Shown here: positions 9,860 to 18,207 of the stretch, one piece after another
How the letters are laid out: each line of letters begins with the position of its first letter
How positions within the stretch are numbered: the stretch's first letter is position 1
DNA from: Terriglobia bacterium
GTDB lineage: Bacteria > Acidobacteriota > Terriglobia > Bryobacterales > Bryobacteraceae
DNA: 64,000 nt
Reading direction: 5' to 3'
Assembly: GCA_020073445.1 (NCBI GenBank)
Contig: JAIQFE010000017.1
Span: 62,001 to 126,000, forward strand
Notes under the pieces: model-generated
Told to the model about the DNA's origin: nothing
Database searches by the model: none
Seen by the model: only the letters and a program-made list of their open reading frames with translations
Program-made: the position numbers and the translations under genes

Positions 9860-10918
9860 TCATTTGGGGGAAAGTGCGAAGGCCACCAAACCGAGCCCTG
9901 CCAGGAAGAAAACCACCATTCCTATCGACAGCATGCGCACGCGGTCGCCTCCCCCGCGAAACTCCTGCCAGGCGAGCATGCCCCAGGCTACCGCCACCAG
10001 CAGGGCCCCATTGTTCAGCAAGTATTGGATGAGCGCGCTGGGTTGCAGATTCCTCGGGGCTCCTGCCGTCATAAGACTAGTGAGCAGGCCGGCTCCCAAT
10101 ACGATTCCTCCGACTATGCCCATCAGATGCTGCTTCCCGCTCCCGGCCAGATATCCAGAGGGCATGCCCGCCGTGCTGGTTACCGGAAACGTCGTGAAGA
10201 AGAGTACGAAAAAGGGTGACGACAGGAACGCGGCCACCGAGAGCAAAAGCACCGCGGGGTAGGGAGCGATGTTGCCGTCTCCATTAGTGGCCTCGCCGAG
10301 AATTTTGGGGAATGTGCTCAACGCAATTCCCGCTACAGCGGACAAAATAATGACCAGCGCCGCCCCGGCTGACTTTTGGCGCTTCGACTTTATTCGCGGA
10401 TCCGGCGTCAGAGCCTTCTGTGCAGCTTCCCGGCGGACCCTCAGAAGCCGGACATAGGTAGTACCGGCGGCAACCACGCCCGCCGCCAGCAGGGCGACTC
10501 CCATGAACGTCAACGGTGCGTTGGCCTGCGTGGTAATCGCGAAATCCCACACGGCGCCGATCACCAGCGCCACTCCCAGAGTCAACGGAAACGCCACGCT
10601 CATCCCGGCGATCGACATGGCCGCCAGCATTAGCAGCATGCCAAGGTTCAGTACGATGCCGCTGCCCAAGGCCCAGGCCATTTTCCGATAGCCCACCAAT
10701 AGCAGGTTGTCCGAAACCGTGAGCTCCTCGGCACGTCCCGATCCCAAGGCCAGCGCTGCCACGCCCGCGCATAGCAGGATCCCGACCACAAAATCGTAAT
10801 AGAAGTATTCGAAGCGCCACTTGCCGGCCAGTTTGAGGGTGTTCGCCCAGCTTCCCAGGCATAGCAGGGACACAATCGCTAGGATCCACACCGCAGTTGC
10901 TGTGGTTGGCAGAATCAT
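9860..10918 (-). CDS. DMT-superfamily permease (sugar/rhamnose-type, ten TM)
   Basis: A 352-residue integral membrane protein with about ten hydrophobic helices and short loops, including two repeats in which WILAIVSLLCLGSWANTLKL opens the first half. The arrangement resembles the GRP/RhaT branch of the drug/metabolite transporter superfamily (glucose or rhamnose uptake). A basic loop RIKSKRQKS separates the halves. The substrate is not predictable. It lies 15 bases after the nuoI stop on the same strand, but a functional link is doubtful. Confidence 0.7.
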   Translation of the reverse strand: MILPTTATAVWILAIVSLLCLGSWANTLKLAGKWRFEYFYYDFVVGILLCAGVAALALGSGRAEELTVSDNLLLVGYRKMAWALGSGIVLNLGMLLMLAAMSIAGMSVAFPLTLGVALVIGAVWDFAITTQANAPLTFMGVALLAAGVVAAGTTYVRLLRVRREAAQKALTPDPRIKSKRQKSAGAALVIILSAVAGIALSTFPKILGEATNGDGNIAPYPAVLLLSVAAFLSSPFFVLFFTTFPVTSTAGMPSGYLAGSGKQHLMGIVGGIVLGAGLLTSLMTAGAPRNLQPSALIQYLLNNGALLVAVAWGMLAWQEFRGGGDRVRMLSIGMVVFFLAGLGLVAFALSPK

Positions 10919-10933
10919 GGAAGGGGAGGCTTC

Positions 10934-11437
10934 CTAGTGCCCTTCGGCGGCCTGGGAGGTGTCGGCCTTGAGCGGAAAGTGCGCTCCGGCGGGAACCGGT
11001 ACCAGCATCTGCTCTTTGCGATAGATCAGCGTGGAGGTATTGTAGCTGGCGATCTCAAACCCGTGGCCATGGGTGATGGCGTCGGTGGGGCAGGCTTCCA
11101 CACAGAACCCGCAAAAAATACAGCGGTTGTAATCGATGTTGTAGACCTTGGCGTACCGTTCGCCGCCGCTGATGCGGAGCTCGTCGGTATTCTCGGCCGC
11201 CTCGATGTAGATGCACTCGGCTGGGCACGCGGCCGCGCACAGGAAGCAGGCCACGCACTTCTCCAGGCCGTTTTCGTCGCGTTGCAGCTCGTGAACGCCG
11301 CGATAGCGTTCCTGAAACTTCGCAGGAGCTTCGGGATAGTCTTCCGTGAGCGTGGGATTCAACATTTCCCGGAACGTCACCGACATTCCTTTGGCAATAG
11401 CCGCAGCTCCACCCAGCACTTCCGAGATTTTCGCCAT
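10934..11437 (-). CDS. nuoI: NADH-quinone oxidoreductase subunit I-like ferredoxin
   Basis: A 167-residue protein with two complete [4Fe-4S] motifs, CVACFLCAAACP and CIFCGFCVEACP, spaced as in NuoI, and the flanking ERYRGVHEL and RISGGERYAKVYNIDYNRC segments typical of the complex I subunit. NuoI passes electrons within the peripheral arm from NuoG to NuoB. No other nuo gene adjoins it, so this is either a dispersed or a duplicated subunit. A GAAGGAAA ribosome site precedes the ATG. Confidence 0.9.
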   Translation of the reverse strand: MAKISEVLGGAAAIAKGMSVTFREMLNPTLTEDYPEAPAKFQERYRGVHELQRDENGLEKCVACFLCAAACPAECIYIEAAENTDELRISGGERYAKVYNIDYNRCIFCGFCVEACPTDAITHGHGFEIASYNTSTLIYRKEQMLVPVPAGAHFPLKADTSQAAEGH

Positions 11438-11513
11438 GTATTTCCTTCTTTAGTAGTGTATCGCAGGATCGCGAACTGGCAGGAATGACCCTGTGCTCCA
11501 ATAGAAAGTCCAG

Positions 11514-12965
11514 ATGCAACGGTCCGCGGTGTGGTTTTGGGTGTCCCTGACGGGAGCGCTACTGCTCTCCCGGCTGTGTCACATCAACATTCTGTGGGCG
11601 GACGAGGACTACCACCTGGCCGCCGCGATCCAGATGCTTCACGGCAAGATGCTGTATCGGGACGCGTGGTATGACAAGCCTCCCTTGAGCGCCATGATGG
11701 CGCTGATGTTCGGTGCATGGCCGGGGTGGCCTCTTCGGGTCGCTGGGACCGTACTCGCCGCGGCGTCGTGTGCCGTGGCCTTCCGTTTCGCGGCTTCTCT
11801 TTGGAGTCGGCGGGAAGGATATTGGGCGGCCGGGTTGCTGGCGTTTTCGGTGGTTTTCTATCTGCCACCGGCGACGATTCCGCTCGAGCCGGACACCTTG
11901 ATGATCCTGCCGCATCTGGCCGCGGTGTACTTGTCTTGGAAGCGAAAGCCGCTGGCTGCTGGTTTAGCTTCGGGGCTGGCATTCGCAATGAACATCAAGG
12001 GCCTGACGGTGCTCTTCGTCTGCCTGATTTTCGCGCCTGCGATGTGGCCTTTGCTGCTGGTTGGTTTCGCGATTCCCAACGCGCTGCTTTTGGGATGGCT
12101 TGTCTCCGAGCATGCATTCCCGGCATATGTCGAAAGCGTTTGGCGCTGGGGTCTTTTATACGCGGGAGCGCCGCCGGGCGATACGCCGGTTGAGAATGCC
12201 CTCATCCGTCTCGCGAATTGGTTCGGGTTCCACGCGGCGCTGGGCGTGGCAGCCGTCTGGTATTTCGTGCGGGCGAAAGATGACCGTCCCCGTGCGCGGC
12301 TCCTGGCGTGGGCTCTCGTCTCGCTGGCCACCGCCGGTGTGGGCTGGCGATTCTCGCCGCACTATCTCAACCAGCTGCTACCGCCCCTGGCGATCGCGGG
12401 GGCACCCGGTATTTGTGTGCTGGCCGAGGAATCCCGTGCCTCGCTGCGCCGAATCGGAGCAGGTATTCTGGCGGTCGCCGCACTGGTCGCGATGATCCGC
12501 TTCGGCCCCCGCTATTTTCTGCTGGCCGCCGACGACCTGGCCGGCCGTCCCCACGCCTGGCGCGACGTGGCCCTGGACCAGGAGAGCCGCCAAGCGGCTG
12601 GTTTGATCCGAACGCTGGCAAAAGAAGGCGACACGATCTTTGTCTGGGGCTATCGGCCGAACCTGGTGGTTTACACCCGGCTCCCGGTGGCCTCACGGAT
12701 GTGGGAGTCGCAACCCCTGACGGGTGTTCCCGCCGACCGCCATCTGCGCGATGCGACCAGCGTGGACCCCGATTGGGCGCGCCAGAACCGGGCGGAGCTG
12801 CTCCACAGTTCGCCTTCGATTATCGTCGACGGTCTCAGTGCCTACAACCCGCGGTTGGACATTCGCAACTATCCGGATCTGGCGACCTGGTTCGAGCGTT
12901 ATTGTCTTGCCGGGCGCGCAGGGCTCACCTCCGTGTATCGACTGTGTACGCGGGCTGCTCCGTAG
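11514..12965 (+). CDS. GT-C membrane glycosyltransferase (family 39/ArnT-like)
   Basis: A 483-residue polytopic protein. The first lumenal loop has the acidic pair in WADEDYHLAAA (residues about 29-39), the usual GT-C catalytic position, followed by YDKPPLSAMM, which is the KPP motif of family 39 enzymes such as ArnT and yeast Pmt proteins. At least eight further hydrophobic segments follow, and a soluble C-terminal portion (about residues 360-480) lies outside. It would transfer a sugar from a polyprenyl phosphate donor to a protein or lipid acceptor. A TAGAAA hexamer sits six bases before the ATG. Confidence 0.75.
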   Translation: MQRSAVWFWVSLTGALLLSRLCHINILWADEDYHLAAAIQMLHGKMLYRDAWYDKPPLSAMMALMFGAWPGWPLRVAGTVLAAASCAVAFRFAASLWSRREGYWAAGLLAFSVVFYLPPATIPLEPDTLMILPHLAAVYLSWKRKPLAAGLASGLAFAMNIKGLTVLFVCLIFAPAMWPLLLVGFAIPNALLLGWLVSEHAFPAYVESVWRWGLLYAGAPPGDTPVENALIRLANWFGFHAALGVAAVWYFVRAKDDRPRARLLAWALVSLATAGVGWRFSPHYLNQLLPPLAIAGAPGICVLAEESRASLRRIGAGILAVAALVAMIRFGPRYFLLAADDLAGRPHAWRDVALDQESRQAAGLIRTLAKEGDTIFVWGYRPNLVVYTRLPVASRMWESQPLTGVPADRHLRDATSVDPDWARQNRAELLHSSPSIIVDGLSAYNPRLDIRNYPDLATWFERYCLAGRAGLTSVYRLCTRAAP

Positions 12966-12993
12966 AGGCGGCTGATAAGATCATAAGTAAGCC

Positions 12994-14115
12994 GTGCAGC
13001 GATTTTACTTCGATCACAACGCGACGACCCCGGTCTCTCCGGAGGTCCTGGAAGCCATGCTTCCCATGATGACCGAAGTGTATGGCAACGCGTCCAGCAT
13101 TCATCATTTTGGACAGGCGGCTCGACAGAAGCTGGATGCCGCGCGCAAGCAGGTTGCGGGATTTTTGGGAGCGGAGCCGCAGGAGATCGTCTTCACAAGC
13201 GGTGGAACCGAGGCCGATAATCTGGCGATCTTCGGCACGGGCGGACACGTAGTTACAACCACGTTCGAACATCCGGCCGTACTGGCGGCGGCCGCGCGAA
13301 TGAATCACACGCTGGTGCCGGTCGACGGCAGCGGCATGGTGGATCCGTACGCGATCCGCCGGGCACTTCAGCCGGGCACGAAACTGATCAGCGTGATGCA
13401 CGCCAACAACGAAGTCGGCACGATCCAGCCGATTCAGGAGATCGCCCGCATTGCCGCAGAGGCCGGTATCCCGCTGCATTCCGATGGGGTGCAGGCGGCG
13501 GGGAAAATTCCGGTTAGCGTGGCCGACCTGGGCGTCGCGATGTATTCCATCAGCGGGCACAAGATCGGTGCGCCCAAAGGCGTCGGGGCGTTGTGTGTCC
13601 GCAAAGGAATATCGCTCAAGCCGATGATGTACGGCGGACGCCACGAACGCGAACGTCGGGCGGGAACGGAGAATGTCGCCGGGGCCGTGGCGCTTGCGCG
13701 GGCCGCGGAGTGGATCGCCAGTCAAGGCGATGCCGAGAATCGCCGAGAAGGTGCGCTACGCGACCGCCTGGAACAAAGCATTCTGGATCGCATTCCGGAT
13801 ACGCGCGTGAATGGTGCGGGTGCACTGCGAGTCGCGAACACAACCAACATTCGCTTTGAGGGGATCGACAGTGATGCTCTGCTGATTGCGCTCGATCTCA
13901 AGGGATTCGCGGTATCGAGCGGCGCCGCTTGCTCGAGCGGTGCGCCGGAGCCTTCGCATGTCCTGCTGGCCATGGGCCTGAGCCGGCTGGAAGCCCGGTC
14001 GAGCATTCGGTTCTCTTTGGGGCGATCGAATACCGTCGAGCAAGTGGACGCGCTGATCGAGGCCCTGGTGGATTCCGTCACCCATCTCCGAAAGCTGGCA
14101 CCGGCCTATGCCTAG
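12994..14115 (+). CDS. Cysteine desulfurase (NifS/IscS class)
   Basis: A 373-residue PLP enzyme that removes sulfur from cysteine as an enzyme-bound persulfide. Lys190 in SISGHKIGAPKG binds PLP and Cys313 in SSGAACSSG is the persulfide cysteine; the N-terminal YFDHNATTP and TSGGTEADNLA are class I features. The start is GTG. The stop overlaps the start of mnmA by 8 bases, which strongly suggests that this desulfurase supplies sulfur for tRNA 2-thiouridine; a wider role in Fe-S assembly cannot be excluded, although no scaffold gene is adjacent. Confidence 0.93.
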   Translation: MQRFYFDHNATTPVSPEVLEAMLPMMTEVYGNASSIHHFGQAARQKLDAARKQVAGFLGAEPQEIVFTSGGTEADNLAIFGTGGHVVTTTFEHPAVLAAAARMNHTLVPVDGSGMVDPYAIRRALQPGTKLISVMHANNEVGTIQPIQEIARIAAEAGIPLHSDGVQAAGKIPVSVADLGVAMYSISGHKIGAPKGVGALCVRKGISLKPMMYGGRHERERRAGTENVAGAVALARAAEWIASQGDAENRREGALRDRLEQSILDRIPDTRVNGAGALRVANTTNIRFEGIDSDALLIALDLKGFAVSSGAACSSGAPEPSHVLLAMGLSRLEARSSIRFSLGRSNTVEQVDALIEALVDSVTHLRKLAPAYA

Positions 14116-15232
14116 GAATCCTCAAAAGAATGACAAGCCTATAGCCGTCGCGATGTCGGGGGGCGTGGATAGCTCCGTGGTCGCCGGTATGTTGCAGGCG
14201 CGCGGCGAAAATGTCATCGGCTTGACCATGCAGCTCTGGAACCAGCGACGGCTGCCGGAAATCCAAAGCGACAAAGCCACGGGACGCTGCTGTTCGCTCG
14301 ACGATGTGTATGACGCCCGCGCGGTGGCCCAGATACTCGGGATTCCTTACTACGTCGTCAACTTCGAACGCGATTTCGAAGATCAGGTAGTGAAGCCGTT
14401 TGTCGACGAGTATCTGGCAGGGCGTACTCCGATTCCCTGCACGCTGTGCAACAACTTCATCAAGTTTGACCGGTTCCTGGAGATGGCCGCGGGCGTAGGA
14501 GCCGACCGTATCGCCACGGGGCACTACGCGCAGATCCGCTGGAATCCGGATAGCGGACGCTGGGAAATGCTGCGCAGCGTGGATCGCGCCAAAGACCAGA
14601 CCTATTTCCTGTTCGGCTTGAAGCAGGATCAGCTCGCGCGATCGATGTTTCCGCTAGGGGCGATGGAGAAGAGCGCGGTGCGCGAGCTTGCGCGCGAACT
14701 CGGCATCCCGACTGCCGCCAAGCCGGACAGCCAGGAGATTTGCTTCGTTCCCAACGGCGACTATGCCGCTTTCATTGACGCGTATTTTCGGGAGCAGGGA
14801 ATCGCGCCGCAAGAAGTCGCCGGAGAGCTGGTGACAGCCGATGGACAGGTGGTCGGCGAGCATGCGGGTGTTCACCATTTCACGGTCGGCCAGCGGCGCG
14901 GACTCCGGGTGGCCGCGCGCGAGCCTCTCTACGTGATCTCGACCGATCCAGCCAGCCGGCGCGTGACCGTCGGGCGCGATCGGGAATTGCTGAGCGATCG
15001 CACTCATGCCGGCGGATTGAACTGGATCTCGATCGCGGCGCCTTCCGAACCTGTACGGGCTGAAGTGAAAATCCGTAACAAGCATGCCGCGGCGCCAGCG
15101 ACACTGCTGCCAACCTCCCATCCGGACCGCGTGGAGATTCGCTTCGATGAAGCCCAGCGCGCTGTGACGCCCGGCCAAGCGGCGGTGTTCTATTCCGGCG
15201 ATCTGGTGTTAGGCGGCGGCTGGATCGAGTGA
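14108..15232 (+). CDS. mnmA: tRNA-specific 2-thiouridylase
   Basis: MnmA (374 residues) makes 2-thiouridine at wobble position 34 of Lys, Glu and Gln tRNAs. The PP-loop AMSGGVDSSVVAG (residues 15-27) binds ATP and adenylates the uridine; Cys114 in CTLCN is the predicted nucleophile and Cys212 in SQEICFVPNGDY the persulfide cysteine. Sulfur would come from the desulfurase encoded just upstream, with which it overlaps. The downstream acyltransferase start overlaps the stop (GTGA). Confidence 0.96.
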   Translation: MPRNPQKNDKPIAVAMSGGVDSSVVAGMLQARGENVIGLTMQLWNQRRLPEIQSDKATGRCCSLDDVYDARAVAQILGIPYYVVNFERDFEDQVVKPFVDEYLAGRTPIPCTLCNNFIKFDRFLEMAAGVGADRIATGHYAQIRWNPDSGRWEMLRSVDRAKDQTYFLFGLKQDQLARSMFPLGAMEKSAVRELARELGIPTAAKPDSQEICFVPNGDYAAFIDAYFREQGIAPQEVAGELVTADGQVVGEHAGVHHFTVGQRRGLRVAAREPLYVISTDPASRRVTVGRDRELLSDRTHAGGLNWISIAAPSEPVRAEVKIRNKHAAAPATLLPTSHPDRVEIRFDEAQRAVTPGQAAVFYSGDLVLGGGWIE

Positions 15233-16035
15233 CCGCCTTCAAGCTCAAGGCGCGCGCTTATGCCAAGGCGCTCGACTGGGGCGTGCCGCGACTCAGGCGC
15301 GTCGCGATCCGCAATCTGGAGCTCGCGGGATTCGACAATCCGGAGCGCATCGCCGACGGCGTTTTTCTCTCAGTGGGGCGCATTATGGCCAGCGTCGCCA
15401 AGTTCCCAACGATTACGCGGGCGAACGTTCACGAGTGGATCCGGTATGACGGCTTGGAGAACTTCACAGCCGCCCAGGCTAAAGGGCGAGGCGTGCTGGT
15501 GGCGACCGCGCACCTCGGCAACTGGGAGTTGAGCGCGTTTTCGCATGCGCTGCTGACCGCGCCGATGCACATCGTGGTTCGACCTCTGGATAACGCCCGC
15601 GTGAACGCCTTCGTCGAAAAGCGTCGCGCGCTGTCCGGCAATCACATCATCCAAAAGCACGATGCCGCGCGGAAGATTCTCAAGGCGCTGTGGGCGGGCG
15701 ACGCTGTGGGCATCCTGATCGATCAGAACACCGCGCCGGCCGAGGGCGTCTTCATCGACTTTTTCGGGCGCAAAGCCTGCGCTGGGACGGCCTTCGTCAA
15801 GTTCGCGCACCACACGGGAGCAGCCGTGGTACCCGGGTACGCGCTGTGGTCCGATCAGGAGAAGAAATACATTCTGCGCTTCGATCCTGAAATTCCGATG
15901 ACCGGCGATGTTCAGGCTGACACGCAGCGCGTGCATGCCACGCTCGAACGGGTGATTCGCGCACATCCCGACCAGTGGTTGTGGATTCACCGGCGTTGGA
16001 AGACGCGGCCGCCGGGAGAGGCGCCACTCTATTGA
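15229..16035 (+). CDS. Lysophospholipid/lipid A acyltransferase (LpxL/HtrB-like)
   Basis: A 268-residue acyltransferase of the LpxL/LpxM superfamily. The catalytic HX4E/D motif is visible as HLGNWE in ATAHLGNWELSA (about residues 95-106), followed by the IVVRPLDN segment that shapes the acyl pocket, and DQNTAPAEGVFIDFFG, characteristic of the family. These enzymes add secondary acyl chains to lipid A at the inner membrane. The start is a GTG that overlaps the mnmA stop; the functional pairing with mnmA is probably coincidental. Confidence 0.88.
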   Translation: MTAFKLKARAYAKALDWGVPRLRRVAIRNLELAGFDNPERIADGVFLSVGRIMASVAKFPTITRANVHEWIRYDGLENFTAAQAKGRGVLVATAHLGNWELSAFSHALLTAPMHIVVRPLDNARVNAFVEKRRALSGNHIIQKHDAARKILKALWAGDAVGILIDQNTAPAEGVFIDFFGRKACAGTAFVKFAHHTGAAVVPGYALWSDQEKKYILRFDPEIPMTGDVQADTQRVHATLERVIRAHPDQWLWIHRRWKTRPPGEAPLY

Positions 16036-16049
16036 GCTAGAATTTCGGC

Positions 16050-16574
16050 ATGGCTCCCTCGGAAGCAGTCGACATCATCGAGATCCTCGAGAAAAGCCGG
16101 GAAGACTTTCATGCTTCGGCCAAAGGCCTTCCGGAATCGCTGGCCAAGACCCGACCCGAAGAGAATCGCTGGTCGGTGCTGGAGTGCGTGGAACACGTGA
16201 CCACGGTCGAGGAGATGTTCCTGAAACGGCTTGCAGGCGGAGAATACACGGAAGCCCCTCCGGAAGACAAAACCAAGGAAGCCGCGCTGGCGCAGCGGTT
16301 CGTGGACCGAACAACGAAGAGGCAAGCTCCGGAAACGGTCTTACCCAAGGGGCGCTTCACCAGCCTGGCCGAAGGGTTGCAGCAGTTTCAGAGCGCACGC
16401 GACAGCACCCTGCAATTCGCGCGAGAACGTGCGGCGGATCTCTACACGCTCGCGTCGGTTCATCCGGCCTTCGGACCGCTGAACGGCGTGGAGGCGTTGA
16501 TGATCATCGCGGGTCATGCGCGGCGGCACGCGGAGCAGATCCGAGAAGTTCGGGCGGCGCTCGAAAATCGTTAA
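16050..16574 (+). CDS. DinB-family protein
   Basis: A 174-residue four-helix DinB fold protein. The metal-site histidines expected in this family appear as ECVEHV near residue 52 and GHARRHAEQI near residue 155. Many DinB proteins are thiol-dependent transferases (for example with mycothiol or bacillithiol), but the reaction of this one cannot be inferred. TAGAAT lies six bases before the ATG, so the message is probably leaderless. Its last four bases overlap the end of the convergent kinase gene. Confidence 0.8.
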   Translation: MAPSEAVDIIEILEKSREDFHASAKGLPESLAKTRPEENRWSVLECVEHVTTVEEMFLKRLAGGEYTEAPPEDKTKEAALAQRFVDRTTKRQAPETVLPKGRFTSLAEGLQQFQSARDSTLQFARERAADLYTLASVHPAFGPLNGVEALMIIAGHARRHAEQIREVRAALENR

Positions 16575-18202
16575 AGGGGATCTTTCGCGCAGCGGAAGCC
16601 GACGTCCCGCTCGGAAAAGCGTTCGGGGATACTCACCGCATCGTAGGCGAAGCCGGCTTCCAGCGCGCGATTGAAGGAACCTCCGCGCATGGCGATCCAA
16701 GGCTCCTGAGCGGTCGGCGGCGGCGTCATGACGTTGGCGAACATGGCGATGGCGGTCGGGCTGGGTGTGACCGAGCCTTCCACCATCTCCCAGGCATTGC
16801 CGATCATGTCGTAAATCAATCTGTCCGGAGGCCCGGCAAACGAGCGCACCGGCATCAATTGATGCATGGCGGCGGGATTATCGCTGACATTCGCCTTGGA
16901 AGCATCTTTCTGATCCCCCCAGGGGAACAGCGCCCCTTGGGTCCCGCGCAGTGCCCGCTCCCATTCGAGCGATGTCGGCAGCCGCTTGCCGATTTGCTTG
17001 GCATACGCGCGGGCCTCGGCGACCGTGATGCCGACCTTGGGAAGATTCTCCTTCCCGGGCTCGATGCTGCAGGCCATTGCCTTGCAGAAGTCGGCGTTGG
17101 AGACCTCGGTCTCGTCGATGAGGAAGGCTTTGAGACTGACCGGTTTCTTGTCTTCGCCGGCCAGGAATGTCCCGGCCGGTATGTAGACCATTCCAGGCAC
17201 GACGGGCACTGGTGCGGGGCGCAACATCCAAAAAGCGATTCCAGCCCCGATCACCACTATGGCCGCGATGCCAATCCATATCGGAGCTTTGCTTGGAGCG
17301 TGACTTTTTGCGGCGATCGCGGGTTCGGCGGGAATGGGCGCAGGTTGCACCGCTGCCTTAGGAACGGGCTGCGTGACGGCCGATTTCGATTCGCCTGCAA
17401 GGATGCCACGAAGCTCCTCGGCGACGGCCTTGAAGCTCTGAGGGCGCGCTTCCGGCTTTTTCGCGGTGCAGCGGACCACCAGATCGCGCACCGCCGGAGG
17501 CACGCCGGCGTTTTCCATCGCGGCTACGTCGACGGTCTGGTTCAGAATCTGGAAGAAGACCTGTTCCATGGTCTCGCCGCGCACGCTCCGAATCCCCGTC
17601 AGGAGCTCAAACAGCAGCAGCCCGTACGCGTAGATATCGACCAGGTGCGACGTCCCACTTCCGGAGATCTGTTCCGGGGACATGTAGTAGGGCGTGCCCA
17701 TGGCCATGCCCGTGCGCGTCAGCGAAAGGTCGGCTGTCTTCGCTATGCCGAAATCCATCAGCTTCACTTTGCCGCCCGAGGCGATGTGAATATTCTCCGG
17801 CTTGATATCGCGATGGACGATCGCCCGCTCATGCACGTAGTCCAGGGCTTGCGCGATGTTGAGCGCGATGCGCAGCCGGTCATTCATGCCACCCAGGTGG
17901 CCGTTGCGGATGGCGTCGCGCAGATCCTCGCCCTTCAGGTACTCCATCACGATGAAAGGCTTGCCTTCGAATTCGCCGTAGTCGAAGACGCTGACGATGT
18001 TTTCGTGCTGGAAGCCGCCGGCCAGCCGCGCTTCTTGGAGGAAACGGGCCTTGGCATCGGCGTCCCGGCAGGAATCGTCGGTCAGGATCTTCACCACCAC
18101 GGTGCGGTCGATCACCGTGTCGCGCGCTCGATACACGTGGGACATACCGCCGCCCAGGAACTCGAGCAGCTCGTATTTTCCGAGGGTGGCGGGCAGTTCC
18201 AT
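16571..18202 (-). CDS. Ser/Thr protein kinase fused to an FGE-sulfatase (SUMF1-like) domain
   Basis: A 543-residue membrane protein. Residues 1-265 form a PknB-type kinase with a Gly-rich loop, Lys38 (VVVKIL), Asp132 (HRDIKPEN), the DFG Asp150 and the GTPYYMSPEQ activation-segment end. A Pro/Ala-rich linker leads to one membrane helix (about 307-326) and an external SUMF1-like domain (about 335-543) with EVSNADFCKAM, LPTSLEWERA, NAWEMVEG and RGGSFN. The Cys that catalyses formylglycine formation is not seen in the RGGSFN region, so this domain is probably a ligand-binding sensor. The gene starts 5 bases after the stop of the second kinase. Confidence 0.92.
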   Translation of the reverse strand: MELPATLGKYELLEFLGGGMSHVYRARDTVIDRTVVVKILTDDSCRDADAKARFLQEARLAGGFQHENIVSVFDYGEFEGKPFIVMEYLKGEDLRDAIRNGHLGGMNDRLRIALNIAQALDYVHERAIVHRDIKPENIHIASGGKVKLMDFGIAKTADLSLTRTGMAMGTPYYMSPEQISGSGTSHLVDIYAYGLLLFELLTGIRSVRGETMEQVFFQILNQTVDVAAMENAGVPPAVRDLVVRCTAKKPEARPQSFKAVAEELRGILAGESKSAVTQPVPKAAVQPAPIPAEPAIAAKSHAPSKAPIWIGIAAIVVIGAGIAFWMLRPAPVPVVPGMVYIPAGTFLAGEDKKPVSLKAFLIDETEVSNADFCKAMACSIEPGKENLPKVGITVAEARAYAKQIGKRLPTSLEWERALRGTQGALFPWGDQKDASKANVSDNPAAMHQLMPVRSFAGPPDRLIYDMIGNAWEMVEGSVTPSPTAIAMFANVMTPPPTAQEPWIAMRGGSFNRALEAGFAYDAVSIPERFSERDVGFRCAKDPL

Positions 18203-18207
18203 GGTTC

